64,000 bases of DNA. Source: Aliidiomarina maris (GTDB taxonomy: Bacteria > Pseudomonadota > Gammaproteobacteria > Enterobacterales > Alteromonadaceae). Position numbers and translations under genes: made by a program. The notes beneath the pieces are model-generated. The model ran no database searches, had not been told where the DNA came from, and worked only from the letters and a program-made list of their open reading frames with translations. Where the stretch lies: NCBI RefSeq assembly GCF_003987335.1, contig NZ_PIPK01000009.1, positions 60,732 to 124,731 of the forward strand, written 5' to 3'. Positions 56,124 to 62,720 of the stretch are shown piece by piece (within the stretch, counting starts at the first letter, position 1; each line of letters starts with the position of its first letter).

Positions 56124-57353
56124 TTAGCGTAGCGGTATGCTTCGCAAATGTGTTTCAATTGCTTCAATCATCGACTTGGTAAGTGGTAAATGCGCTTTTT
56201 CTTTCGCCCAGATTTCATGAAAGCCTGCCACGGTTTGCTTGGCAGTATCTAATACCAATTTTTCTGGCAGCATGGCTTTAGCCGCTATGTGTGACAGCTC
56301 ATCCAGCGTGAAATCACTGAATTTCTTGCTACGACTCACCTTCAGCGATGCACTATCATCGGGGATATAAGGAATGGTCGAGACAAAGTCATAAGCAGGT
56401 GCAATCGATGCGGTGCGCTTGTCTTTGTAAATCACAGACCAATTCTTCAAATGCATATCCGCATTACCAATTAGGGTATTGAACACCAATCGACGCGTAA
56501 ATTCTGCAATGTCTTCGTCTTGACCTTCGATGCCGATAACCTGAGCAATATTGCGCATACTGGCTTTTTTGTATTTATCTTGAGGATAGACGCCAAACAC
56601 TTGCGCAAAATCTTCAATATGTACGGCTTGATCACCTGCACGATCAAAGCGCTTGATCACAAACGCCTGAGCATTTTTAAAAGCATCGCCAAATTTACCA
56701 ATACCATCTGGGATATTAGCAATCTGGTTAATCGGGAGTAGCTGCGTTTCTGGCACATCCATCCCCAACATGCGAGCCAGTTCCATCATCGAATATTCAT
56801 TTTCTGGCACAGCGTCAAAACGAGACGATGGCAATTTCACAATCCAAGAGCCACCTTGACCGGTTGCTGGAATAGTCAACCCACCGTTTGCTTGTTGTAC
56901 GGCCGAAAACTTCAACTGCACACCCGCCAATGAAAAACGCATTGGCAATTCAATTTCCGTTTCATCGTCAATACCTTGATGCACATTAGGCGGCAGCGCT
57001 TCGCCATCAGCAGGTTCAACCGTGATCGCACCTGCTAAATCTTGTCCTAACACCCACAATAGAAAAAACTCCCGCGCTGGATTCACTCCGGCACGCTCTG
57101 CCAGGTAATGACGCATGGTTTCTTCTGGCAAAAGGTTAGAGAAAAACGGAGTTAACTTGGTTTGGGTCGGTTTAAAATTAGTCAGTAAGCCACCCAGTGC
57201 ATCTTTAAAACCCAGCCCCAACACGGGCCGTGATTCATCATGAATGTACGAATCCATAAAGGCAAAAAGCGTTCTGTCATTGCCCACGTTGGTGATCGTT
57301 GCTATGGGTTCGCCATAGAGCAACACGTTGAGCGTAGAAACATGATTAGTCAT
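56124..57353 (-). CDS. hipA: HipA-type serine/threonine kinase toxin
   Basis: Type II toxin that in E. coli phosphorylates glutamyl-tRNA synthetase and induces persistence. The 409-residue protein has the N-terminal couple_hipA domain, a P-loop-like SLAGVQLK with candidate autophosphorylation Ser141 (equivalent to Ser150 in E. coli), catalytic Asp299 in NADMHLKNW and the metal-binding Asp in APAYDF. All kinase motifs look intact. It overlaps hipB by eight bases. Its real target may differ, as HipA subfamilies vary. The module is flanked by 61-bp direct repeats. Confidence 0.92.
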   Translation of the reverse strand: MTNHVSTLNVLLYGEPIATITNVGNDRTLFAFMDSYIHDESRPVLGLGFKDALGGLLTNFKPTQTKLTPFFSNLLPEETMRHYLAERAGVNPAREFFLLWVLGQDLAGAITVEPADGEALPPNVHQGIDDETEIELPMRFSLAGVQLKFSAVQQANGGLTIPATGQGGSWIVKLPSSRFDAVPENEYSMMELARMLGMDVPETQLLPINQIANIPDGIGKFGDAFKNAQAFVIKRFDRAGDQAVHIEDFAQVFGVYPQDKYKKASMRNIAQVIGIEGQDEDIAEFTRRLVFNTLIGNADMHLKNWSVIYKDKRTASIAPAYDFVSTIPYIPDDSASLKVSRSKKFSDFTLDELSHIAAKAMLPEKLVLDTAKQTVAGFHEIWAKEKAHLPLTKSMIEAIETHLRSIPLR

Positions 57354-57687
57354 CGTCGTCTTCCCCTAACTGATATGCCGGTGACATCTGCTCAGCTTCA
57401 TCGTTGATACCATTATTGTTTGGCCCATTATGATAAGCACCTTGGCTGCTTCGAATGATTGACTTGATGGCAGGAATGGACTTTTTAGGCGCAACCAATA
57501 GCTCTAGGTCGAGTACACGGGCCAGAGCAATCAAACTGGACATTCTTAAATCAACGCCACCAGACTCGATCTTCGAAATATGACTTTGCGGCACACCCGA
57601 ACGCGCGCTCAGCTCTCTCTGGCTAAACCCCTTGCGTACCCGAGCTTCTCGAAGACTTTCTAGTATCTGCTCTGTTACATAGCTCAT
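57346..57687 (-). CDS. hipB: HipB-type antitoxin and repressor
   Basis: XRE-family antitoxin of 113 residues that neutralises HipA and represses the operon. The helix-turn-helix is at about 20-58 (KGFSQRELSARSGVPQSHIS). The C-terminal tail is long and acidic (ending GEDDDD), typical of the flexible degradation-prone tail of HipB. Lies upstream of and overlapping hipA on the minus strand. Confidence 0.92.
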   Translation of the reverse strand: MSYVTEQILESLREARVRKGFSQRELSARSGVPQSHISKIESGGVDLRMSSLIALARVLDLELLVAPKKSIPAIKSIIRSSQGAYHNGPNNNGINDEAEQMSPAYQLGEDDDD

Positions 57688-57696
57688 TTCGATACG

Positions 57697-57715
57697 CCTT
57701 AATGAATCAATTAGG
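57697..57715. promoter_or_regulatory. Possible HipB operator
   Basis: CCTTAATGAATCAATTAGG, an imperfect palindrome with one bulged T, ten bases upstream of the hipB start. It does not match the E. coli TATCC-N8-GGATA operator. Low-confidence candidate based on symmetry and position. Confidence 0.3.
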
Positions 57716-57877
57716 AATAATTATATACAAAAACATATCACCGTAATCCCACAAACACAAGAATGATTAGCTATTATGTATCACCAATCACTTCTTGATA
57801 TACAATTATAGATAAACCGTAACGCGCGCGCTCTATTACTGTGAGCAGATGGGACAATGGGGCAATACCTGATATGC

Positions 57878-57938
57878 CAAGCTTTAGAGGGTGAATAAGA
57901 GGAAATTACACTGCCCCAAGGAATGGGGCAATTGGGGC
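57878..57938. repeat. 61-bp direct repeat, copy 2 (right of hipBA)
   Basis: Second copy of the repeat at 55977-56037, with one base difference. It encodes the last ten codons and the stop of the truncated rhuM frame on the minus strand, so the repeat has replaced the natural rhuM 3' end. Confidence 0.93.
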
Positions 57939-58378
57939 AGAATATGCAGTAGAGGCATAATGCAGCTTATTTTGGATAGTTTGAAAGAAGCGGTTAGTCT
58001 CCTGATTGGATGATTCATAGTCCGCCGCCATAGTGAAGATTTCCTTCACCCTTAGATAAACGCGCCGTTCGCTGGCTCTAATATCGCGAATGCGTTCCAG
58101 CATCTCATCAAAATAGTCTGGAACAGCAGATGACCCAACAGGTGGATTTTTCAAGCGTTCGTCATCCATTACGAAGCCTTTAATAAGATATTCTTGTAAC
58201 GTTTGAGTTGCCCATTGGCGGAACTGAGTACCACGACTAGAACGAACTCGGTAGCCCACAGCGATAACTAAGGGCAGACTGAAATATTGTACATTGTAAG
58301 ATTTCCCGTCCGAGGCAGTTGTTCGGTATAACCGAACAACTGCCCTTTCGTCCAATTCACCTTCAGTAAAGATATTTT
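57906..58378 (-). pseudogene. rhuM: rhuM family gene, middle part (separated from its 5' end)
   Basis: About 157 codons of a RhuM-family (virulence-associated, function unknown) protein: NIFTEGELDERAVVRLYRTT at the start, then GYRVRSSRGTQFRQWATQTL, a YFDEMLERIRDIRASERRVY block and FFQTIQNKLHYA. There is no start codon; the frame opens at a Leu codon and the sequence continues at 61323-61496, where the missing N-terminus lies. The 3' end is also lost: after KLHYASTAYS the frame runs into the 61-bp repeat and stops. Full-length relatives are about 330 residues. Confidence 0.88.
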
Positions 58379-58623
58379 GAACTGGTGTACTCAGTTAACG
58401 CGCCGTTGGCGATAAAATTACCTTCAACACATACACCTTTAGCGTGGGCACGGCGGAATCCAGCGTGCGGGCTTGCACCTTCCTGAAAGTCAACAAATTG
58501 CTGGGCGGTGACCTGGTTACGGCCGAAGAAGCCAGCAGCGTACATAAATATAAGAATGAGTGTGCTAATAACCGCGGCTATGATTAACAACGGGGCTAAA
58601 CGCTTCGAGGTGGCAGCAGACAT
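58363..58623 (-). pseudogene. Catalase-family peroxidase, 5' fragment
   Basis: Begins with a membrane anchor (residues about 10-29 from the ATG at 58623) and then GRNQVTAQQFVDF and GFRRAHAKGVCVEGNF, which match the N-terminal haem-pocket region of catalase-family peroxidases. After ANGAL the homology ends and the frame reads antisense-like sequence into rhuM before stopping. The rest of the enzyme, including the proximal Tyr region, is missing, so it cannot be active. It is downstream of, and in the same orientation as, an intact peroxiredoxin gene, suggesting a former peroxide-defence pair. Confidence 0.75.
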
Positions 58624-58745
58624 GGTCAGCATCCATTTATAATGAGAAACATAGGGATAACGCCAAACGCGGCTGAGCGGATCACTACATTTTAGGTATT
58701 TTAAAGTGGCTCCCCGGCGAAGCCGGGGCAGCACTTTGGTTGAGA

Positions 58746-59375
58746 CTATTTGATTTGGGTGAAACGCAGGTATGGGCGTTGCTCATCCCACCCCTGCGGG
58801 AACAATTTGGCAGCCTCTTCGTTACTGACCGTTGGTTTAATAATGACCTTGTCACCTGGCTGCCAGTCAGCAGGGCAGGCCACATTGTGCTTGTCTGAGA
58901 ACTGCAGGGCATCAATTACCCGCAAAATCTCGTCAAAGTTACGGCCAACAGCCATCGGGTAGGTCATGGTCAAACGTATTTTATGGTTTGGGTCGATGAT
59001 AAACACCGAGCGAACTGCGGCGGTTTCGCTCTCGCCTGGGTGGATCATGTCGTATAGCTGGGCAATTTTCTTTTCTTTGTCGGCGACGATGGGGAACTGC
59101 AGGTCAGTATGCTGCGTCGCATTTACGTCTTCGATCCAGCCCAGATGTTCCTCTACGGTGTCAGTAGACAAACCCAGTGGAATCACGCCGCGCTTGGCAA
59201 ATTCTTCTGCCAGTTGTGAGGTTCGCCCCATCTCAGTGGTACAAACCGGTGTGTAATCTGCGGGGTGGCTAAAGAAAAACACCCAGTTGTCTTTAGCCCA
59301 GTCGTGGAATTTAATTTTACCTTTAGTGGTATCGATTTCGAAATTTGGGGCTGTGTCGCCAATACGTAAACTCAT
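58746..59375 (-). CDS. 1-Cys peroxiredoxin (Prx6 type)
   Basis: Thiol peroxidase reducing hydrogen peroxide and organic peroxides in the cytoplasm. The 209-residue protein has the peroxidatic Cys45 in PADYTPVCTTE and Prx6-type C-terminal domain features (SVFIIDPNHKIRLTMTYPMAVGRN, ACPADWQPGD). AGAGGTAAC precedes the ATG at 59375; the open frame extends 12 codons upstream without conservation. Sits between the catalase fragment and the left inverted repeat of the ISL3-family element, so it was carried in with the inserted segment and appears intact. Confidence 0.92.
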   Translation of the reverse strand: MSLRIGDTAPNFEIDTTKGKIKFHDWAKDNWVFFFSHPADYTPVCTTEMGRTSQLAEEFAKRGVIPLGLSTDTVEEHLGWIEDVNATQHTDLQFPIVADKEKKIAQLYDMIHPGESETAAVRSVFIIDPNHKIRLTMTYPMAVGRNFDEILRVIDALQFSDKHNVACPADWQPGDKVIIKPTVSNEEAAKLFPQGWDEQRPYLRFTQIK

Positions 59376-59492
59376 ACTAGTTACCTCTGTGTGGTTGAAG
59401 GTGGCACTCAATGGCCACTTGAAATCCTTGGTTATAAGTATATTCTTTTATTGAATATATAAAATGTTGATTTACCGATTGCTGTAAATAGA

Positions 59493-59516
59493 GGGTATAC
59501 GGATTTAATGGTTGAT
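59493..59516 (+). repeat. Left terminal inverted repeat of the ISL3-family element
   Basis: Twenty-four bases beginning GGGTATACGG and ending GGTTGAT. Mismatches with the right copy at positions 6, 7 and 14. Just inside it, TTGATGGGG / CCCCATCAA (59512-59537) forms a perfect 9-bp stem. Confidence 0.9.
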
Positions 59517-59550
59517 GGGGCACCTTCACCCCATCAATCTGATACCACCC

Positions 59551-59832
59551 TCAGATGGTTGATAGATCGACTCCGTAGTTGAGTTCCTCTGCGAAGTCCG
59601 GCAGTCCGTAACCGATGGTTTTCTTGTAGAAAGGAGAGACCTTCGCAGTCGGTGCCTTCTTCTTGTGCTTCGTGGTGTAGAGCATTCGTGCCCGCATCAC
59701 CTCGAAGGAGTAACCGCGCCCTTCACGGTTCTTGTCCTTGGCCAGCCACTTTACAGCCTGATCAGACGCTGCCAGCAGGCCCGATATGGACAATAGGGCA
59801 TACGGCGAGAGCTTTTTGCCAATAATGAGCAT
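59551..59832 (-). pseudogene. In-frame fusion of an LspA N-terminus to an ISL3 transposase C-terminus
   Basis: The 93-codon frame has two parts. Residues 1-31 look like the first membrane helix and DQxxK motif of lipoprotein signal peptidase (GLLAASDQAVKWLA). From about residue 32 (KDKNREGRGYSFEVMRARML) onward it resembles the C-terminal end of an ISL3-family transposase, with a GYSFE block like the conserved GYRxF region. In complete elements of this type tnpA lies beside lspA, so a single internal deletion explains the fusion. It starts three bases after the CDF stop. It lacks the second catalytic Asp of LspA and the transposase catalytic core, so no enzyme activity is expected. Confidence 0.75.
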
Positions 59833-59835
59833 TAT

Positions 59836-60732
59836 TTAACCCTTCAATGCCAGAATGCGTCTGGCACCGTTAAGTACAATGACCCCCGCGATGGTGCCGA
59901 TAATCAGATCCGGATAATTGGACCCGGTCCACGCGACCAGGGCGCCGGCGGTGATGACCCCCAGGTTGATCACCACGTCGTTGGCCGAAAATATCCAGCT
60001 AGCCTTCATATGAGCTCCGCCCCCTCGATGTTTGGATACCATCAGCAGACAGGCGGTATTGGCAATCAATGCGACGAATGCGATGGCTATCATCACCAGC
60101 GATTCAGGCTCACTACCGAATACAAAGCGCCTCACGACCTCTACGAGTACGCCAACAGCCAAAACCAGTTGGACCACACCAGCAACGTGCGCAACACGGA
60201 CCTGCCTTTTCACGCTATGCCCAACCGCATAAAGAGCGAGTCCGTACACTGCCGCATCAGCAAAATTGTCCAGGGACTCTGCAATGAGGCCAGTTGACTG
60301 AGCCATCAGACCGGCAGTCATTTCCACCACGAACAGAAGTGCATTGATGCCGAGCAACCAGCGCAGGGTCCCGGATTCTTGCTCAGCAGAAGCTGCCGAG
60401 AACTCGGCGGCCTTGATGGTCTCCGGATTTGCAGCAACGCTTTCCTGAAGCGCGGCTCCTAGCCCCAAGGTCTTCAGTTTCGATGTGACGGGCTCGACCT
60501 CGCCGTCATGCACGACCTTCAGCCGGCGGTTCGACAAGTCGAAGGACAGCGCTCGAATCTCCTCAAAGCCGCTCAGGGCTAGGCGAATCATTCGTTCTTC
60601 TGATGGACAGTCCATCTTCGGCACGGCATAAACACTGACCCATCTCCCTGGCGCCTCGGAGGAGGCCTGTATATCGGTATCCGCTGCGGACGTTGCATCA
60701 CCGCCACAGGCGCCACCACAGGATTTACTCAT
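59836..60732 (-). CDS. CDF-family cation efflux transporter with N-terminal metal-binding domain
   Basis: Inner-membrane divalent cation/proton antiporter, 298 residues. The N-terminus has CGGACGG (Cys5, Cys9) and an HMA-like domain (about 31-90) with MDCPSEE. The C-terminal half has six transmembrane helices, with metal-site residues in ESLDNFADA (helix 2) and SANDVVINLG (helix 5). No C-terminal cytoplasmic CDF domain is present. The ATG at 60732 has GGAG eight bases ahead; an upstream TTG is less likely. The substrate (Zn, Cd, Co or Pb) is not certain. Transcription is from the MerR-type promoter shared with the divergent regulator. Part of the ISL3-family element. Confidence 0.9.
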   Translation of the reverse strand: MSKSCGGACGGDATSAADTDIQASSEAPGRWVSVYAVPKMDCPSEERMIRLALSGFEEIRALSFDLSNRRLKVVHDGEVEPVTSKLKTLGLGAALQESVAANPETIKAAEFSAASAEQESGTLRWLLGINALLFVVEMTAGLMAQSTGLIAESLDNFADAAVYGLALYAVGHSVKRQVRVAHVAGVVQLVLAVGVLVEVVRRFVFGSEPESLVMIAIAFVALIANTACLLMVSKHRGGGAHMKASWIFSANDVVINLGVITAGALVAWTGSNYPDLIIGTIAGVIVLNGARRILALKG

Positions 60733-60765
60733 GATACGACTCCACTTGAACAATGTTGTGGTACC

Positions 60766-60796
60766 ATTTTAAACTATAAAGCTACTATAAGGTCAA
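60766..60796 (-). promoter_or_regulatory. MerR-type promoter of the CDF gene, 19-bp spacer
   Basis: On the minus strand TTGACC (60796-60791) and TAAAAT (60771-60766) are separated by 19 bases, the long spacing that MerR proteins correct by twisting DNA. The spacer contains TTATAGTAGCTTTATAG, close to the operators of CadR/PbrR-type regulators. Confidence 0.8.
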
Positions 60797-60827
60797 TAGA
60801 GTAAAGAATCCGTTGGGGAGGAGGCTG

Positions 60828-61235
60828 ATGCGCATTGGTCAGTTGGCGCAGTTGGTAGGGGTCGAAACACAGACGATCCGCTTCTATGAACAGCAGGGCT
60901 TGTTGCCGCCGCCTGATCGGCAGGACAACGGTTACCGTGTCTATACCGAGAAGCATGGTGAGGGGCTGGCCTTCATCCGTCGCTGCAGAATCCTGGGCCT
61001 GTCACTGGCTGAGATTCACGAACTACAGAGCTATCAGGACGACCCTCATCAGCCTTGTACCGCCGTCAACGCCTTGCTCGATGATCACATCTCTCATGTG
61101 CGGTCGCAGATAACCGCTCTGCAAGCGCTTGAGAAACAACTCGTTTCACTGAGAGCGAGTTGCAACGATGACCGGGAAGTTGAGGCGTGTGGGGTTCTTG
61201 CTGGAATTAGCGAAGGAAACATGCACCAGCAGTAG
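60828..61235 (+). CDS. MerR-family metal-responsive regulator (CadR/PbrR type)
   Basis: Metal-sensing activator, 135 residues. N-terminal winged helix MRIGQLAQLVGVETQTIRFYEQ, a long dimerisation helix, and Cys77, Cys112 and Cys121 at the positions that bind Cd or Pb in CadR and PbrR. A GGGGAGGAGG site precedes the ATG at 60828. It is divergent from the CDF gene, with the 19-bp-spacer promoter between them, so it should activate efflux on metal exposure. The gene is complete within the ISL3-family element. Confidence 0.92.
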   Translation: MRIGQLAQLVGVETQTIRFYEQQGLLPPPDRQDNGYRVYTEKHGEGLAFIRRCRILGLSLAEIHELQSYQDDPHQPCTAVNALLDDHISHVRSQITALQALEKQLVSLRASCNDDREVEACGVLAGISEGNMHQQ

Positions 61236-61298
61236 GTGAAGCATCAACCAGATAATCCGATGAGATGCCGGTCTGTCTCACTCTCATGCAAAGGTAAG

Positions 61299-61322
61299 AT
61301 CAACCATTTAATCCGCTTACCC
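61299..61322 (-). repeat. Right terminal inverted repeat of the ISL3-family element
   Basis: Read on the minus strand it starts GGGTAAGCGG and ends GGTTGAT; 21 of 24 bases match the left copy. The bases beyond it (61323 onward) are rhuM coding sequence. Confidence 0.9.
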
Positions 61323-61496
61323 ATTTTTTATATGTTCACTAATAGTTGCTTTAGCTTTCCCATACAACTCACCAATCATGGCTTGAGATAACCATAATGT
61401 ATCGGATTCAAAACGGCACTCAACACGAGTTTGGCCGTCTGCGCTAGTAAAGAGAACAAACTCACCTTGTGGAGCTTGAGGGATATGTTCTGTCAT
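61323..61496 (-). pseudogene. rhuM: rhuM family gene, 5' part
   Basis: First 58 codons of rhuM from an ATG at 61496 (AGGTGA seven bases upstream): MTEHIPQAPQGEF, then TLWLSQAMIGELYGK and TISEHIKN, the helix-turn-helix-like N-terminus of the family. It stops two codons into the inserted element. The next expected residues, NIFTEGELDE, are at 58378 on the same strand, so both parts were one gene before insertion. Confidence 0.85.
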
Positions 61497-61516
61497 TCAT
61501 TTCACCTTCTGCATAA

Positions 61517-62389
61517 TTGATAACACTCGCTCACACCATTGCCGCTTCGTACACTCTTTCAACCTCGGTAAACTTTGATGATAACAGCGAAGATATTGAA
61601 AGCACCGATTACGTACCAGACGATGCTATCAACCAAATGCACCGTTATCGGGATGCTTTGATTCGTTTATCAGAACCTCACGATTCTAAATCGCCATCAA
61701 GTGGAAACGCTGGCCAATCTCCTAAAAAAAGCCGCCCTGTATTTGGTGCGTTTGCGTTATACCCAGGCTTTTTTGATCAAACTTTATCGCAAAACCCTTA
61801 CGTCGAAGCGATAGAAGAAGTGGGTATTGGTGCGTTTGCACTCTTACCTAGTCAAAATGATCCTAGCCAAAACGAACTTAGTCAAACTGAATCAACCCAC
61901 GCTAAGAGCCGTTATTCCGGTCACCAGTGGTTGTTAGAGTTTTTGCAAACGCAAATTGGCACAGCACCGAATGCACAAACAGGGCAAAACAATGAAGCCA
62001 TGTATCCTGTGGCTGGTATGGCGGAAAGGCTCTACGTACAAGACGCTGCACGTATACCGTATTACGGCATGCGCCAAGTGCTGTACCCTGATTTGACGAT
62101 GACAGTGGCATTAGGTGGGCAACGTGGGCGTGATAATGGCTACTTTGAACAATTTGAGCAAGGCACAGCGCAGTGGTATCACCTGCCGCAAAGCACGTTT
62201 TTGCAGAAATTTAAGCAGCATATTGCCGAGGAAATTCGCTATTTAGCGTTGGCGTCTACCTCAGACACTCAAAGTTCATCCAAGCAAATTGACAAACTTT
62301 GGCCGGTTAAACACCCGGATCACCGGCAAAGACTTTATTCACGGTTTTATGATCAAAACCAGTACGTTCACACAGTAGCTTTTTGGTAA
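61517..62389 (+). pseudogene. DUF2357-type nuclease, C-terminal remnant
   Basis: Open frame of 290 codons from a weak TTG; the recognisable part begins near DDAINQMHRYRDAL, the QxxxY-like last motif of a PD-(D/E)xK nuclease, and continues with FALYPGFF, EEVGIGAF, WLLEFLQTQ and IPYYGMRQ, as in DUF2357 proteins that accompany McrBC-like or defence GTPases. The catalytic Asp and DxK motifs and hundreds of N-terminal residues are missing, so it is 5'-truncated. The last 30 or so codons run antisense to the HipB-like fragment and are not native. Identification is by memory of the family and moderate. Confidence 0.55.
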
Positions 62390-62489
62390 AACCACGTCGT
62401 TTCATCGCCAACAGCAAGTCTTCACCAAAATGAGTCAGGATTTTGCGCTGCTTTGGAAACAGTACATTGTGTAAGTCACGCTTAGCCAT
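62307..62489 (-). pseudogene. HipB-like XRE regulator, 3'-truncated
   Basis: Sixty codons from an ATG at 62489: MAKRDLHNVLFPKQRKILTHF, then a helix-turn-helix (KRRGFTKKLLCERTGFDHKTV), ending abruptly after FAGDPG where relatives continue another 20-30 residues. The junction with the nuclease remnant is near 62310. Relatives accompany HipA-like toxins; no partner is present here. Confidence 0.65.
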
Positions 62490-62502
62490 ATCACCAACCA
62501 AA

Positions 62503-62554
62503 GGGACTATATTCCCACTTTACTCAATATAATTGGATTTATATCCCACCTTTA
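62503..62554. promoter_or_regulatory. Operator-like repeats ahead of the truncated HipB-like gene
   Basis: Near-palindrome GGGACTATATTCCC at 62503-62516 (12 of 14 symmetric) and two similar 15-mers, TATATTCCCACTTTA at 62508 and TATATCCCACCTTTA at 62540, 32 bp apart in direct repeat. Likely former autoregulatory sites of the regulator on the minus strand. Confidence 0.45.
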
Positions 62555-62618
62555 GGTTTAGCTTGCGCGTTGGCCAAGGCGATGATCTGGATCCCTGAAT
62601 GCCAAAGGTCATCAAATC

Positions 62619-62674
62619 ACACTTTTATGCGCATAAAAATGTAAGATTCCGCACTTTTCTGCGCGTAAAAGTGT
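62619..62674. promoter_or_regulatory. Two palindromic operator-like sites before the AAA ATPase gene
   Basis: First: ACACTTTTATGCGCATAAAA-type palindrome at 62619-62642, 11 of 12 base pairs symmetric about TGCGCA. Second: CACTTTTCTGCGCGTAAAAG-type palindrome at 62651-62674, related in sequence, 9 of 12 symmetric. Their centres are 32 bp apart, about three helical turns. They lie directly upstream of the ATPase gene start. Confidence 0.65.
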
Positions 62675-62720
62675 AGACTGAGTTATACTACAGGCAGTTA
62701 ACAGTCTTAATTAGCGGGAA

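Larger units (their letters stand above)
59493..61322. mobile_element. ISPpu12-like ISL3-family element, internally deleted
   Basis: Bounded by 24-bp terminal inverted repeats (59493-59516 and, reversed, 61299-61322) that agree at 21 of 24 positions and both begin GGGTA and contain AATGGTTGAT. It carries, on the minus strand, a CDF transporter and an lspA-tnpA fusion, and on the plus strand a merR regulator. This is the cargo set known for ISPpu12-type elements (tnpA, lspA, CDF gene, merR). Length here is 1830 bp, far short of about 3.4 kb, because most of tnpA and lspA are deleted. It cannot transpose on its own. The 8-bp flanks (TAAATAGA left, ATTTTTTA right) are not duplicates, so no target duplication remains. 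Confidence 0.85.

Noticed and set aside
59485..61330. 8-bp target duplication around the ISL3-family element
   Set aside because: The flanks TAAATAGA and ATTTTTTA differ; the left flank belongs to the captured peroxiredoxin segment, not to rhuM.
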